A stretch of 7,583 bases of DNA from Lachnospiraceae bacterium UBA4364. Its GTDB lineage: Bacteria; Bacillota; Clostridia; Lachnospirales; Lachnospiraceae. The stretch lies in the NCBI GenBank assembly GCA_002393955.1, contig DGSK01000058.1:1-7583 (forward strand). Direction: 5' to 3'. Of this stretch, positions 1 through 6,522 are shown one piece after another. The notes under the pieces were generated by a model. It did not search any database, was not told the DNA's origin, and saw only the letters and a program-made list of their open reading frames with translations. The position numbers and the translations under genes were made by a program. Within the stretch, counting starts at the first letter, position 1. Each line of letters opens with the position of its first letter.

Positions 1-511
1 TCTGATTTCGATGCTTATAATAAGCGACAGCACCCAAATAAGCAACAAAACTTTTTCCCATTACTATTCATGGCTTTACACCTCACATATTTTCCGGATT
101 CCGATTATACTGTTATGTCTTTACTGCTCGAAGAAGAAGCTGCTCAAAAAGCAGCTGAAGAGGCTGCAGCTGCAGCGGCTGCCGAAAAAGAGGCTAAAGG
201 TTATGAGACCGGCATAACTTATGACCAGTTCGCCAGAACACCGGATGATTATAAGGGTAAGAAAATAAATTCTACGGAAAAGTCCTTCGGGTTATGGAAG
301 GAGATGGAACCGTATAAATACGTCTGGCGGTAGATGGTGATTATAATACAGTGCTGTACTGCGAGTATCAATCAGACATCGTAAGCTCGAGAGTATTGGA
401 AGATGATCATATACAATTTATGGAACCTATTACGGCTTATATAGCTATCAGTCAACGATGGGTGGGACGATTACTATTCTGGCGGCGATTGTTGAAAGAA
501 TAGATCAATAA
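1..511 (+). pseudogene. Broken exported/lipoprotein-type gene with OB-fold-like C-terminal domain, 5' end outside the window
   Basis: Frame 1 is open from the left edge to 333. It contains a charged Ala/Glu/Lys-rich linker (about 127-200), then the start of a conserved domain (YETGITYDQFARTPDDYKGK, about 202-261). The rest of the domain follows in other frames. One A is missing near 267, giving KFYGKVLRVMEGDGTV. An in-frame TAA sits at 315-317 where Gln is expected before IRLAVDGDYNTVLYCEY. One A is missing near 413, after which IYGTYYGLYSYQSTMGGTI continues to a natural TAA at 509-511. The reconstructed domain resembles small OB-fold (tRNA_anti-like) domains that follow Ala/Glu-rich spacers in exported lipoproteins of Clostridia and streptococci; this is from memory. 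No signal peptide or lipobox is visible, because the 5' part is missing or degraded. With one nonsense codon and two frameshifts the gene cannot give the full protein. Confidence 0.8.
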
Positions 512-566
512 GACTGCACCGGAACAAATGCGATGGTGAAAGAGGTTATATGCTAAGCATATTGCA

Positions 567-1141
567 ATGAGAACGGATTTTACATCTCGAGTAACCCATC
601 TTACGTGCAGAACAGAGGGAAGGTCTGCTTTTGACAACTTAATTAAGATATTCGAGGGAAAACAGCTCAAAAGAAGCATTACTGATTCGGGTTTTATCGT
701 TGGGGATAGACCAGCTGTGTGTTTCCAGGATGTCCCTCTTTTTTCAATAGCTGAAAAACTTTCTATGAACAGGAACTCGTAGAAAGAAGTGGTGGGATCA
801 GATATGAGGAATATGGGTTGAGGTTCAGCAAGACCCATTTATTCCAGAAAGGAGGAAGGCCGTATTCTATGATAAGACGCAGGCATTAAAGACATGCTGC
901 CGAAAGAAGAGTATTGGCGCATTGTGAAGCTTGATAATAGTGACCACCGGAATGTTATCGATTGGACTTACGAACGTGAATGGCGTATACCGGGAAACCT
1001 GAATTTTGAGTATTCTGAAATTCAAATTATAGTAAATACTATTTCGGATTACAAAAACTGATTTCCTATTGTTTGGAATCACATGATAATGTGATAAGGC
1101 GCGTAAATGGAATAATCTGTTCAGAAAGTCTGTTGAACTGA
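567..1141 (+). pseudogene. Broken AbiGi-like abortive-infection gene (about 192 codons when repaired)
   Basis: Four single-base deletions break this gene. They lie near 762 (before YEQELVERSGGIRYEEYG), near 862 (missing G, before VFYDKTQALK), near 891 (missing G, before DMLPKEEYWRIVKLD) and in the A run 1053-1057 (before KLISYCLESHDNVIRR). Restoring one base at each site gives one continuous protein of about 192 residues, from the ATG at 567 to the TGA at 1139-1141. Recognisable parts are an N-terminal HLT motif, PAVCFQDVPL, an YGLRFSK motif with GGRPVFYD after it, and the C-terminal WTYEREWRIPG. This order (CF-x-D-x-P, YG-x-x-F-x-K, rPV-x-Y, EREWRI) resembles AbiGi / DUF2971-type proteins tied to phage abortive infection and type IV toxin-antitoxin pairs. 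The family name is from memory, so moderately sure; the pseudogene status is clear. No strong ribosome binding site precedes the ATG, so the original start could lie upstream. No partner toxin is visible nearby. Confidence 0.75.
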
Positions 1142-1172
1142 TGGTCCGTCGGAGCTGAACCAATGAATGCCA

Positions 1173-1233
1173 AACATACAAAAATTCCAAGAGGGATAGT
1201 ATCTGCACAGCCTCTTGGAATTTTTTGTATGTT
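1173..1233. terminator. Long inverted repeat, probable bidirectional terminator
   Basis: The left arm (1173-1194) and right arm (1211-1233) are complementary over about 22 bp with a single bulge, because the A run has five bases on the left and the matching T run six on the right. The loop is 16 bases. The A/T stretch inside the stem can serve as a U tract for transcripts from either side. It lies 4 bases past the stop codon of the minus-strand AIPR gene and 31 bases past the stop of the plus-strand pseudogene, the right place for a shared terminator. The perfect long stem would also fit a transposon-like or recombination repeat, but no matching copy occurs elsewhere in the window. Confidence 0.75.
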
Positions 1234-1237
1234 AGTA

Positions 1238-3079
1238 TTATAACATGCTAAAGATGGAATTGATCTGGTTCTCAATCATCGCCCATTGCGATTCAAGGAT
1301 GCTGTAATAGTTCTTGTCCTTTTTCAGATAGTTAGAAATTATGAGACCTTCTTCGTATCTTGAAGCCATTGCAAAACAGGTAACACCGGAATTAATAATG
1401 ATCATGAAAAGATTATATAACACCTTGTCATACTCACTCTTGTTTGCAAAGACTGCAGGTCTTATTAAAGAGCTGACATTATCCAGCTTCTTAAAAATGT
1501 CATAAAGTTTCGGATATGGCGGCTCCTGCCTTGAGGCATCAAAAACTGCCTGGAGATCTTCGTTTGTGATATTGCCCTGATAGTACCGGGCTGCCAGAGC
1601 TACAAAAGCAGTGCAAATCGTACGGGAGTTATGTGCGAATGCAATCCTCTCCTGTGCATTAGGTCGGTTCCTGTTTTCATTATCAAATCTTTTCTGGAAA
1701 CTGTACCTGAAGTAATAATCTATGTAAAGCAGTTCTTTGCAAAGGCTCGCAATCTGGGGCTGATTCCCGTCGAAGATAGCATCGTAGTACTGCTGGGAAT
1801 ACAGAGTGGATGGCTTGTTGCGGCTCGTCCCCGGCATTTGGAAAACAGCAGACAGGCAAAGCTTTCCGATTTCAGCAAGGTCGGAATTCAGATAGGATAG
1901 TTTATAGCTGTTGGGCACTACTTCCCCTCGTTTGGTCTGATAGAATATCCCGGCCTCACGCATAGCCTGACTGAAGCGGACCTGCTCCGGGGAATTCGCT
2001 TTCAGGTCGATTTGCTTGATTGCTTTCTGGGAATTTGTTGCCTTTGCAATTTCGAGGCTGAAAAGGTTTTTCTCATCTTCGGTGTTACCGGATGTTTCTA
2101 TTATTTTACAGGGCAGATAGAAATCCTGTTGTTCCGTGACAAACCTGCTCTTATGGATCATATATGATGTCTGCCCTCCGTTCACGATGGAGAAATTCTT
2201 CAGTTTCACTTCCTTTCCGTCTATCCTGAATTCATCGCATATGATGGTAATGCCATTATTTTTGAGCCAGAAAGACTCTGGGGCATCCCTTATGGTCTCC
2301 TCAATGGCTTTGTCGATTGCCCTGCCCGTTACATGGTATCTGAGGTTCCGGGCGAGCAGGTTCGTGTTATGCTGCGCATAGAGGGACTTTATGGAGAATG
2401 CGGAGGCATTGACGATGGCAGCTGTTTCGCCAAATAGTAAAAAGTTATTGCTTTTGTCAATCGTGATTTTTCCAGATTCAACGGTCGGTCTTCTTGATTC
2501 TGACTCTTTTATTTCTGAAACCAGATCAGAGCCAAAGAAAAAGATTACTTCGAAATTGCTGGAGTCGATGTCGACAAACAGATCCTTGAATTTCTTTGTA
2601 AGTGTCTCCGGACGTATGCGGTTCCTGGGGGCGCTCGTATATAAGACGAACTGTATTTTCGATTCCTCACCAATGTCAGAATACAGAGACAGGAACCTCG
2701 CCTGAACTTTTTCGTTCACCTGTTCATAGTGTCCTTGCAGCATGTCTTTATAGAACGATGCCATCTTTGTGAGGGCGTTAAGGGCATCGTCAGAAGTAAT
2801 TGTCTGGTAATACTTAGACTGGCCGATTACCAGATCTGATGTTTCACTGTTGGGGTCGCTCAATAAGATATCTACACCGCCGTCGTACTGGCCGTCAACA
2901 ATGAAATCATCAAAATCACTTTCATTTAATACCAATGCGGGATTTTTATAGTAGTTTGCCTTTACCGCCAATGCGGAAAAAACATAATCATCGCGCTTGC
3001 CGCGTAATGACGGATAGGTTTCCTTCAGTGAGTTGATTTTTCCGGAAATATAATCGTATGGTTTCTGGTCGCTTGGCAT
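1238..3079 (-). CDS. AIPR-family abortive infection phage resistance protein with Mrr-like nuclease motif
   Basis: This is an intact 613-residue protein of the AIPR family (named for abortive infection phage resistance), found in defence and restriction-modification clusters. The N-terminal third has a PD-(D/E)xK-type signature: DGGVDI at residues 66-71 followed by GQSKYY at 86-91. D70, Q87 and K89 are candidate active-site residues, the Q-x-K variant seen in Mrr-like nucleases. The AIPR core follows, with NLRYHVTGRAIDKAIEETI (245-263), the NNGI motif (274-277), IVNGGQT (298-304) and ATNSQKAIKQID (347-358). Residues 430-613 are helical and not assignable by eye. The start is set by AGGAGG (3087-3092), 7 bases before the ATG. 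It is transcribed divergently from the 547-residue gene across 235 bases and ends just before a strong hairpin. It shows no frameshift or missing motif, unlike nearly everything around it. The likely role, from family knowledge, is DNA or RNA cleavage during phage defence; the target is unknown. The family call is firm, the activity inferred. Confidence 0.92.
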   Translation of the reverse strand: MPSDQKPYDYISGKINSLKETYPSLRGKRDDYVFSALAVKANYYKNPALVLNESDFDDFIVDGQYDGGVDILLSDPNSETSDLVIGQSKYYQTITSDDALNALTKMASFYKDMLQGHYEQVNEKVQARFLSLYSDIGEESKIQFVLYTSAPRNRIRPETLTKKFKDLFVDIDSSNFEVIFFFGSDLVSEIKESESRRPTVESGKITIDKSNNFLLFGETAAIVNASAFSIKSLYAQHNTNLLARNLRYHVTGRAIDKAIEETIRDAPESFWLKNNGITIICDEFRIDGKEVKLKNFSIVNGGQTSYMIHKSRFVTEQQDFYLPCKIIETSGNTEDEKNLFSLEIAKATNSQKAIKQIDLKANSPEQVRFSQAMREAGIFYQTKRGEVVPNSYKLSYLNSDLAEIGKLCLSAVFQMPGTSRNKPSTLYSQQYYDAIFDGNQPQIASLCKELLYIDYYFRYSFQKRFDNENRNRPNAQERIAFAHNSRTICTAFVALAARYYQGNITNEDLQAVFDASRQEPPYPKLYDIFKKLDNVSSLIRPAVFANKSEYDKVLYNLFMIIINSGVTCFAMASRYEEGLIISNYLKKDKNYYSILESQWAMIENQINSIFSML

Positions 3080-3314
3080 AATATTGCCTCCTAATATGTG
3101 ACTTATTAATGTAAATTTATCATACTGACAAAGTCAAGACAAGATCCGAGGAGAGACTTCTCAGAAAATGCAATGTATGAGATTCATCAGTGCAGGGAGC
3201 CGCTTGGATACGCATAGATCTCTATAAAAAAATGATGGTTTTATTCCATAGAAGGTGTAGGATGATTTATTTTGTGATACATTATTAGAAGCGCATATGA
3301 GGGAGGGAAGCAAA
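3080..3314. promoter_or_regulatory. Divergent control region between the two intact genes
   Basis: These 235 bases must hold promoters for both large genes. For the minus-strand AIPR gene there is a TTGACT -35 (complement of 3132-3137), then 18 bases and a weak TACATT -10 (complement of 3108-3113). A short palindrome, TGAC-AAA-GTCA (3126-3136), overlaps that -35 and could be an operator. For the plus strand, TGATACATT at 3273-3281 looks like an extended -10 but has no good -35. No ORF worth calling lies here. The promoter assignments are inference from short matches. Confidence 0.4.
3301..3307 (+). promoter_or_regulatory. Ribosome binding site that decides the start of the 547-residue gene
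   Basis: GGGAGGG lies 7 bases before the ATG at 3315. An in-frame upstream ATG at 3297 has only a weak AGAAG before it, and starting there would place this strong site inside the coding sequence. The start at 3315 is therefore preferred. Confidence 0.75.
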
Positions 3315-4958
3315 ATGAACACTTTTAATAAAAACTATATCCATACTTCTTATCAGGGGATTTATGAAATCCTGCCCAATGATGGATACAGTGTCATGAA
3401 TACGTTCCATTATGTCAAATCAATAATACACTCATGGATCATCAAAAAGTTTCCGGATGACCGGATCCCGCCTAAGCCAAAGATATGGAGCTGGTCTGGA
3501 ATTTCACGTAGCATTGACATCTACTTCAATACTAGACATAAAATTTACTGCATTAAAGTTGTCCATGCAGACTCAGAAGTTGCCGGCAGGATGTGGACTG
3601 TGGAAGCTACCCTGTTCATAAAAGAAGAAAAACTGTTTCTGGCTTCAAGAACATCCTATACATCCGAAGACCGTAACAGAAATTATCAGCTGTGCAGCGT
3701 TCCGAAGTTCATCAGCTCGATTGCGCAAAACTGCCACATGTGCGATGCAGGGGTTACGCTTTACAATTTACGCACTGTTAGGACAACAGATGACGTAGAA
3801 ATGCTTTATCTGATAGTTAATGACAGGTGCCGACTTTTTCCGGTTATTGTAATCTCAGAGGACCAGAGCCAGGATGAAGACGTGAAATACCTGCAGTCGC
3901 AGGAAGAAGGGTACCACATAGATGGGGCGAAACTTGCCCAGGACCTGAAGCAGATTGCACATATATACTATCTCCCGCACGAATTCCAGAAGAAGTGGGC
4001 AGACATGATGACTCCGGAGTGGGCAGTTGGCAACGGGGCTGTAAGGACATACAATCCGGGGTTTGATATTGAGGATGAGTCCATGACGGTATATGACCAC
4101 CCGATTGCGCTCCCACGGAACATCCTGCCCATGAATTATATAAACGAAGAAGGTCGTGAATTTATTGCAGGACATGCATTCCGGCATCTGCTGACCCACA
4201 AGATCAAATACGATAACATGTATCGGAAGATAAACTGGGAAGAATACGGAGTCAGGTTTCTTGCCCAGTTGTTGAAAGAGGCTGATATTGAGGCAGAAAA
4301 CGATATAAATAAACTGCGCCAGGAGCTTATAAAATGCAAGCATGAAAATGATGAGCTGAAGACACTCAATGCCATGTTTGAAGAAGACAATGATGCGAAG
4401 TTGGCAGAAGTAAAAAAGAAACAGCGCGAAAATATTATAAACCAACAGCGCATTTTTGAATTGAAGAATCTGCTAAAAAAGTTCGAAAACTACATCCCCG
4501 TGGAGTATCCTAAGGAATACAAGGAAATTCCTGACTGGGTTCGTGACCAATTTGCAGGAAGGGTAGAACTGCACAAGAAAGCCCTTAAATGTCTGAAAGA
4601 CAATCCCCAGTATGAGGATATTGAGCTCCTATGCAAAGCAATAGAGCTTTTAGGAAAAGAATACCATGACATGAAGACTGGCAGGATTGGCATCAGTGAA
4701 TATGACGCAGCCCGATTATCACTGGGGATAGAGAATTCATTGACCGGCAGTGTGGCTTCTGCCGGCAGGAAAGGGGAGTCGTATATGGTTGATTATAACG
4801 GTGGAAGGCGGCGCTTAGATATGCATATAAAAGGCGGAAAATCTATGAACTCATCTGATCCGCGTGAAAGGTTCCGTATTTACTATTTTTGGGATGATGA
4901 TGACCAGAGAGTAGTCATCGGGTACCTTCCTGATCACCTTCCTCTAAGTGGAATATAA
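3315..4958 (+). CDS. Protein of unknown function with central coiled coil and compact C-terminal domain
   Basis: This is an intact 547-residue protein that I do not recognise as a named family. It is soluble in character, with no signal peptide or membrane segment. Residues 1-170 form a mixed region rich in aromatics (for example KIWSWSGISRSIDIYF at 56-71). Around 177-250 is a segment from VIVISED through an Asp/Leu-rich helix and AHIYYLP to GNGAVRTYNPGF, a pattern I associate from memory with uncharacterised bacterial proteins. Residues about 324-391 are a strongly charged helical stretch, very likely a coiled coil that mediates oligomerisation. Residues 494-539 form a compact end domain: a basic part (GGRRRLDMHIKGG), then RFRIYYFWDDDDQRVVIGYL and PDHL. 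That beta-strand layout recalls RelE/ParE/HigB-like small toxins, but this is only a visual impression. It is the first gene of a plus-strand run whose later members (vsr and two small genes) are all broken, and it faces the AIPR gene across a shared control region. A defence-related partner role is an inference from context. Confidence 0.85.
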   Translation: MNTFNKNYIHTSYQGIYEILPNDGYSVMNTFHYVKSIIHSWIIKKFPDDRIPPKPKIWSWSGISRSIDIYFNTRHKIYCIKVVHADSEVAGRMWTVEATLFIKEEKLFLASRTSYTSEDRNRNYQLCSVPKFISSIAQNCHMCDAGVTLYNLRTVRTTDDVEMLYLIVNDRCRLFPVIVISEDQSQDEDVKYLQSQEEGYHIDGAKLAQDLKQIAHIYYLPHEFQKKWADMMTPEWAVGNGAVRTYNPGFDIEDESMTVYDHPIALPRNILPMNYINEEGREFIAGHAFRHLLTHKIKYDNMYRKINWEEYGVRFLAQLLKEADIEAENDINKLRQELIKCKHENDELKTLNAMFEEDNDAKLAEVKKKQRENIINQQRIFELKNLLKKFENYIPVEYPKEYKEIPDWVRDQFAGRVELHKKALKCLKDNPQYEDIELLCKAIELLGKEYHDMKTGRIGISEYDAARLSLGIENSLTGSVASAGRKGESYMVDYNGGRRRLDMHIKGGKSMNSSDPRERFRIYYFWDDDDQRVVIGYLPDHLPLSGI

Positions 4959-5034
4959 ATGCACAAAGCACATGCCATGTTAACTTTTAACTATGGTGTT
5001 TCAATAAATGTGATGCCTGTAAAGAGGGGAATCT

Positions 5035-5478
5035 ATGGGTACCTTAACGCCGAAATAGCGCCATAAGAACATGTCGGCAAACCGCTCAAAAGATATTTTA
5101 TTAGAGGCGGTCCTGCGGAAGGTCCTGTGACATCACGGTTACCTATACAGAAAGAACTATACCGCCCCTGAGGAGTCCGGATATAGCTATAACAAGCACA
5201 GGATTGCGATCTTCTTTGACAGCGAGTACTTCCACGGCAAGGACTGGGATGAATTGAAGCTTCGAATAGAGAGCGGGAAGAACAGCACGTACTGGACCAA
5301 AAAGATCACACGAAATATGCAGAAGGACATCGTGAACGGACAGGCGCTACGCTGCCAGAACTGGACGGTGCTGTGTTTCTGGGATCAGGATATCGTGAAG
5401 CACACGGAGGAATGAGTAAAAGCAGTTGACGAGGTCGTCCGTGATTGTATGATGGCAGGACAATGGGAGGACTTATAA
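5035..5478 (+). pseudogene. vsr: Broken very-short-patch repair endonuclease (Vsr)
   Basis: Vsr nicks DNA 5' of T:G mismatches left when 5-methylcytosine deaminates, and usually accompanies a cytosine methyltransferase. The remnant is full length (147 codons plus stop; E. coli Vsr is about 156 residues). AGAGGGGA lies just before the ATG at 5035. Readable parts are MGTLTPK, then RHKNMSANRSKD, HHGYLYRKNYT, HRIAIFFDSEYFHGKDW, YWTKKI, NWTVLCFWDQDIVKHTEE and AVDEVVRDCMMAGQWEDL. Lesions are TAG at 5056-5058 (Gln expected), TGA at 5128-5130 (Trp expected), TGA at 5413-5415 (Cys expected), an extra C in the run 5165-5168, and a missing A near 5192-5194. The two indels cancel, but leave the segment with the catalytic-type Pro-Asp (SPDIAIT, codons 5177-5194) out of frame. 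No methyltransferase gene is present. It follows the 547-residue gene by 76 bases and overlaps the next pseudogene by one base (TAATG). The identification is confident. Confidence 0.9.
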
Positions 5479-5724
5479 TGATAGTGGTCTACGCATAGGA
5501 GTGGACGAATACCAGAAATGATGTAAATGCGACGAGGAATATCCTCACCGGAATCTACGGAGAGAAGCTTGGCGCGCAAGATTATGTTGCAGTGAAGGAC
5601 GAGTGACCCATTGCTTCTTATCGTAAGTATGGCAGCTCCCCTTGCCCGTGTCGTGTCGGATAAGTAGGCAGCGGAGATCCGGGAGATGGAAGCTGACGCC
5701 GGGATGATGATATGTGATTGTTAA
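5478..5724 (+). pseudogene. Broken small gene of unknown function following vsr (about 81 codons)
   Basis: The ATG at 5478 overlaps the vsr stop codon, so the gene was probably translationally coupled to vsr. The frame reads EWTNTRNDVNATRNILTG, IYGEKLGAQDYVAVKDE and PIASYRKYGSS. After one extra C in the run 5638-5641 it continues as LARVVSDK and AAEIREMEADAGMMICDC to TAA at 5722-5724. In-frame stops lie at 5496-5498 (TAG), 5604-5606 (TGA) and 5665-5667 (TAG). Two sit where Gln (CAG to TAG) would fit and one where Arg (CGA to TGA) would fit; these original codons are guesses. The reconstructed product is a small, probably helical soluble protein that I do not recognise. The uninterrupted protein-like reading on both sides of each lesion, and the coupling to vsr, make it a real former gene. 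Confidence 0.65.
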
Positions 5725-5748
5725 TCATATAGATGGAGGAGAAGTAGA

Positions 5749-6059
5749 ATGTCAGACTTTAAAGAAAGGACTACAGGCGGGAGCTCGTGATGTACGGCAT
5801 TAACAGTGCAATATGCAACGAACTGAAAAGGGACTTCTTGCCAAACTGGTATTACATCCAGAAACTGGCAGACAGGAATGAACGCCTGACAAAGAGATAC
5901 CACTCTCTGAGACAGAAGATTATAGCCGTGTTAGGAACTACGCCGAACGCCCCGAAGAAAGATTCGTTCTGGATCTACGATGAGTTACTGGATGTCGTAG
6001 ACAAAAAGGACGTCTAGTGCGGGACGCATGATTTCGTGCCAGAGAACGACCCGTTATAA
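5749..6059 (+). pseudogene. Broken small gene of unknown function at the end of the vsr run (about 103 codons)
   Basis: GGAGGAG (about 5735-5741) precedes the ATG at 5749 at good spacing. After MSDFKER one G is missing (at 5768-5769), and the frame then continues as DYRRELVMYGINSAICNELK, RDFLPNWYYIQKLADRNERL and so on to VDKKDV. A TAG at 6015-6017 interrupts it, most simply a CAG to TAG change, after which CGTHDFVPENDPL leads to the natural TAA at 6057-6059. The largest surviving open piece runs from 5787 to 6017 (76 codons) and could still be translated from an internal ATG, but without its own ribosome binding site. The product looks like a small helical soluble protein; I do not recognise the family. 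AAAGGAG at 6058-6064 followed by ATG codons may mark the start of yet another lost gene. Confidence 0.7.
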
Positions 6060-6175
6060 AGGAGCATGATAGCCATGATGCTAAAGTAGAGGCGATAGAA
6101 TTGAGTTAAAATAAAGAGATAAACGAGAACTGTATGTGTTGGTATTTAAAGAAAAGACTTCTATAAATCACAGAG

Positions 6176-6204
6176 GGAGCTGCTGCTACAGGAGCTCCTT
6201 TTTT
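6176..6204 (+). terminator. Rho-independent terminator of the plus-strand run
   Basis: GGAGCT (6176-6181) pairs with AGCTCC (6193-6198) across an 11-base loop, followed by six T residues (6199-6204). It lies 116 bases after the last pseudogene of the plus-strand run that begins at 3315. Confidence 0.8.
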
Positions 6205-6215
6205 GGTTTATAGGA

Positions 6216-6235
6216 AGTGCTCCTGACGGAGCACT
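6216..6235. repeat. Perfect 8-bp hairpin between convergent terminators
   Basis: AGTGCTCC and GGAGCACT are exactly complementary across a TGAC loop. There is no T run on either side, so it is not a classical terminator by itself. It sits between the plus-strand terminator and the minus-strand terminator and may act as a backup stop or simply be a stable stem. Confidence 0.5.
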
Positions 6236-6243
6236 CTTGAATG

Positions 6244-6266
6244 AAAAAGCCCGCCGGTAGGTGGGC
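6244..6266 (-). terminator. Rho-independent terminator for the minus-strand transposon remnant
   Basis: On the minus strand GCCCACC (complement of 6260-6266) pairs with GGCGGGC (complement of 6249-6255) with one G-T pair and a TACC loop, followed by five T residues (complement of 6244-6248). It lies directly downstream of the small broken minus-strand gene that ends at 6288. Confidence 0.8.
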
Positions 6267-6287
6267 GAACGAAAACAGAAGATCTCA

Positions 6288-6465
6288 TCAGAAGATATAA
6301 AAGCCATCTTATCCGAAATTATCATTGTCTTCTTCATTTTAGAAACTAATCCATGTTAAACAGGTCGCTGTTACTCATATGAAGGATATCTTGTCTGGTC
6401 ATGCCATCCAGTGGGTTTAAAGAGTATTTTTTGCGGAGCTTCTTTACAAGTACTTTTTGCGTCAT
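6288..6465 (-). pseudogene. Small broken gene downstream of the IS91-type transposase
   Basis: From ATG (complement of 6463-6465) the frame reads KKLRKKYSLNPLDGMTRQDI, LHMSNSDLFNMD, then meets TAG (complement of 6346-6348). Skipping that stop and one surplus A in the next A run gives NEEDNDNFG, another stop (TAA) and DGFYIF before TGA at 6288-6290. The acidic tail fits a protein end, and the terminator follows at once. The short first piece (39 codons) is all that can now be translated, and its ribosome binding site is weak. I do not recognise the family; a passenger or accessory gene of the IS91-type element is a guess from position. An overlapping reading upstream in another frame (about 6450-6515, LRQTYKIVSKES) suggests the gene once began further up and carries one more frameshift. 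Confidence 0.45.
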
Positions 6466-6522
6466 AATAAATCGACTCTTTTGACACGATTTTGTATGTC
6501 TGGCGGAGGGTGTAAATAATAA

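Noticed and set aside
452..838. A 128-codon minus-strand reading across the AbiGi-like remnant.
   Set aside because: It is the reverse of a stretch whose plus-strand frames give recognisable motifs, its translation has no family resemblance, and no ribosome binding site precedes it.
3855..4445. A 196-codon minus-strand reading inside the 547-residue gene.
   Set aside because: It lies wholly within an intact gene, is rich in Phe, Cys and Leu as expected of an antisense shadow, and has no supporting start signal.
5035..6059. In-frame TAG at Gln-like positions and TGA at a Trp position could mean an alternative genetic code (TAG = Gln or TGA = Trp).
   Set aside because: The same remnants also contain single-base frameshifts and TAA stops, TGA also falls at a Cys-like position, and the two large genes read through without any internal TAG or TGA. 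Plain pseudogene decay explains all of it.
6018..6109. An alternative reading near the end of the plus-strand run (RPVIKEHDSHDAKVEAIELS) in another frame.
   Set aside because: It overlaps the better-supported tail of the 103-codon remnant, which ends naturally at 6059 just before a Shine-Dalgarno-like AAAGGAG. Two short protein-like readings cannot be separated by eye, so I did not call this one.
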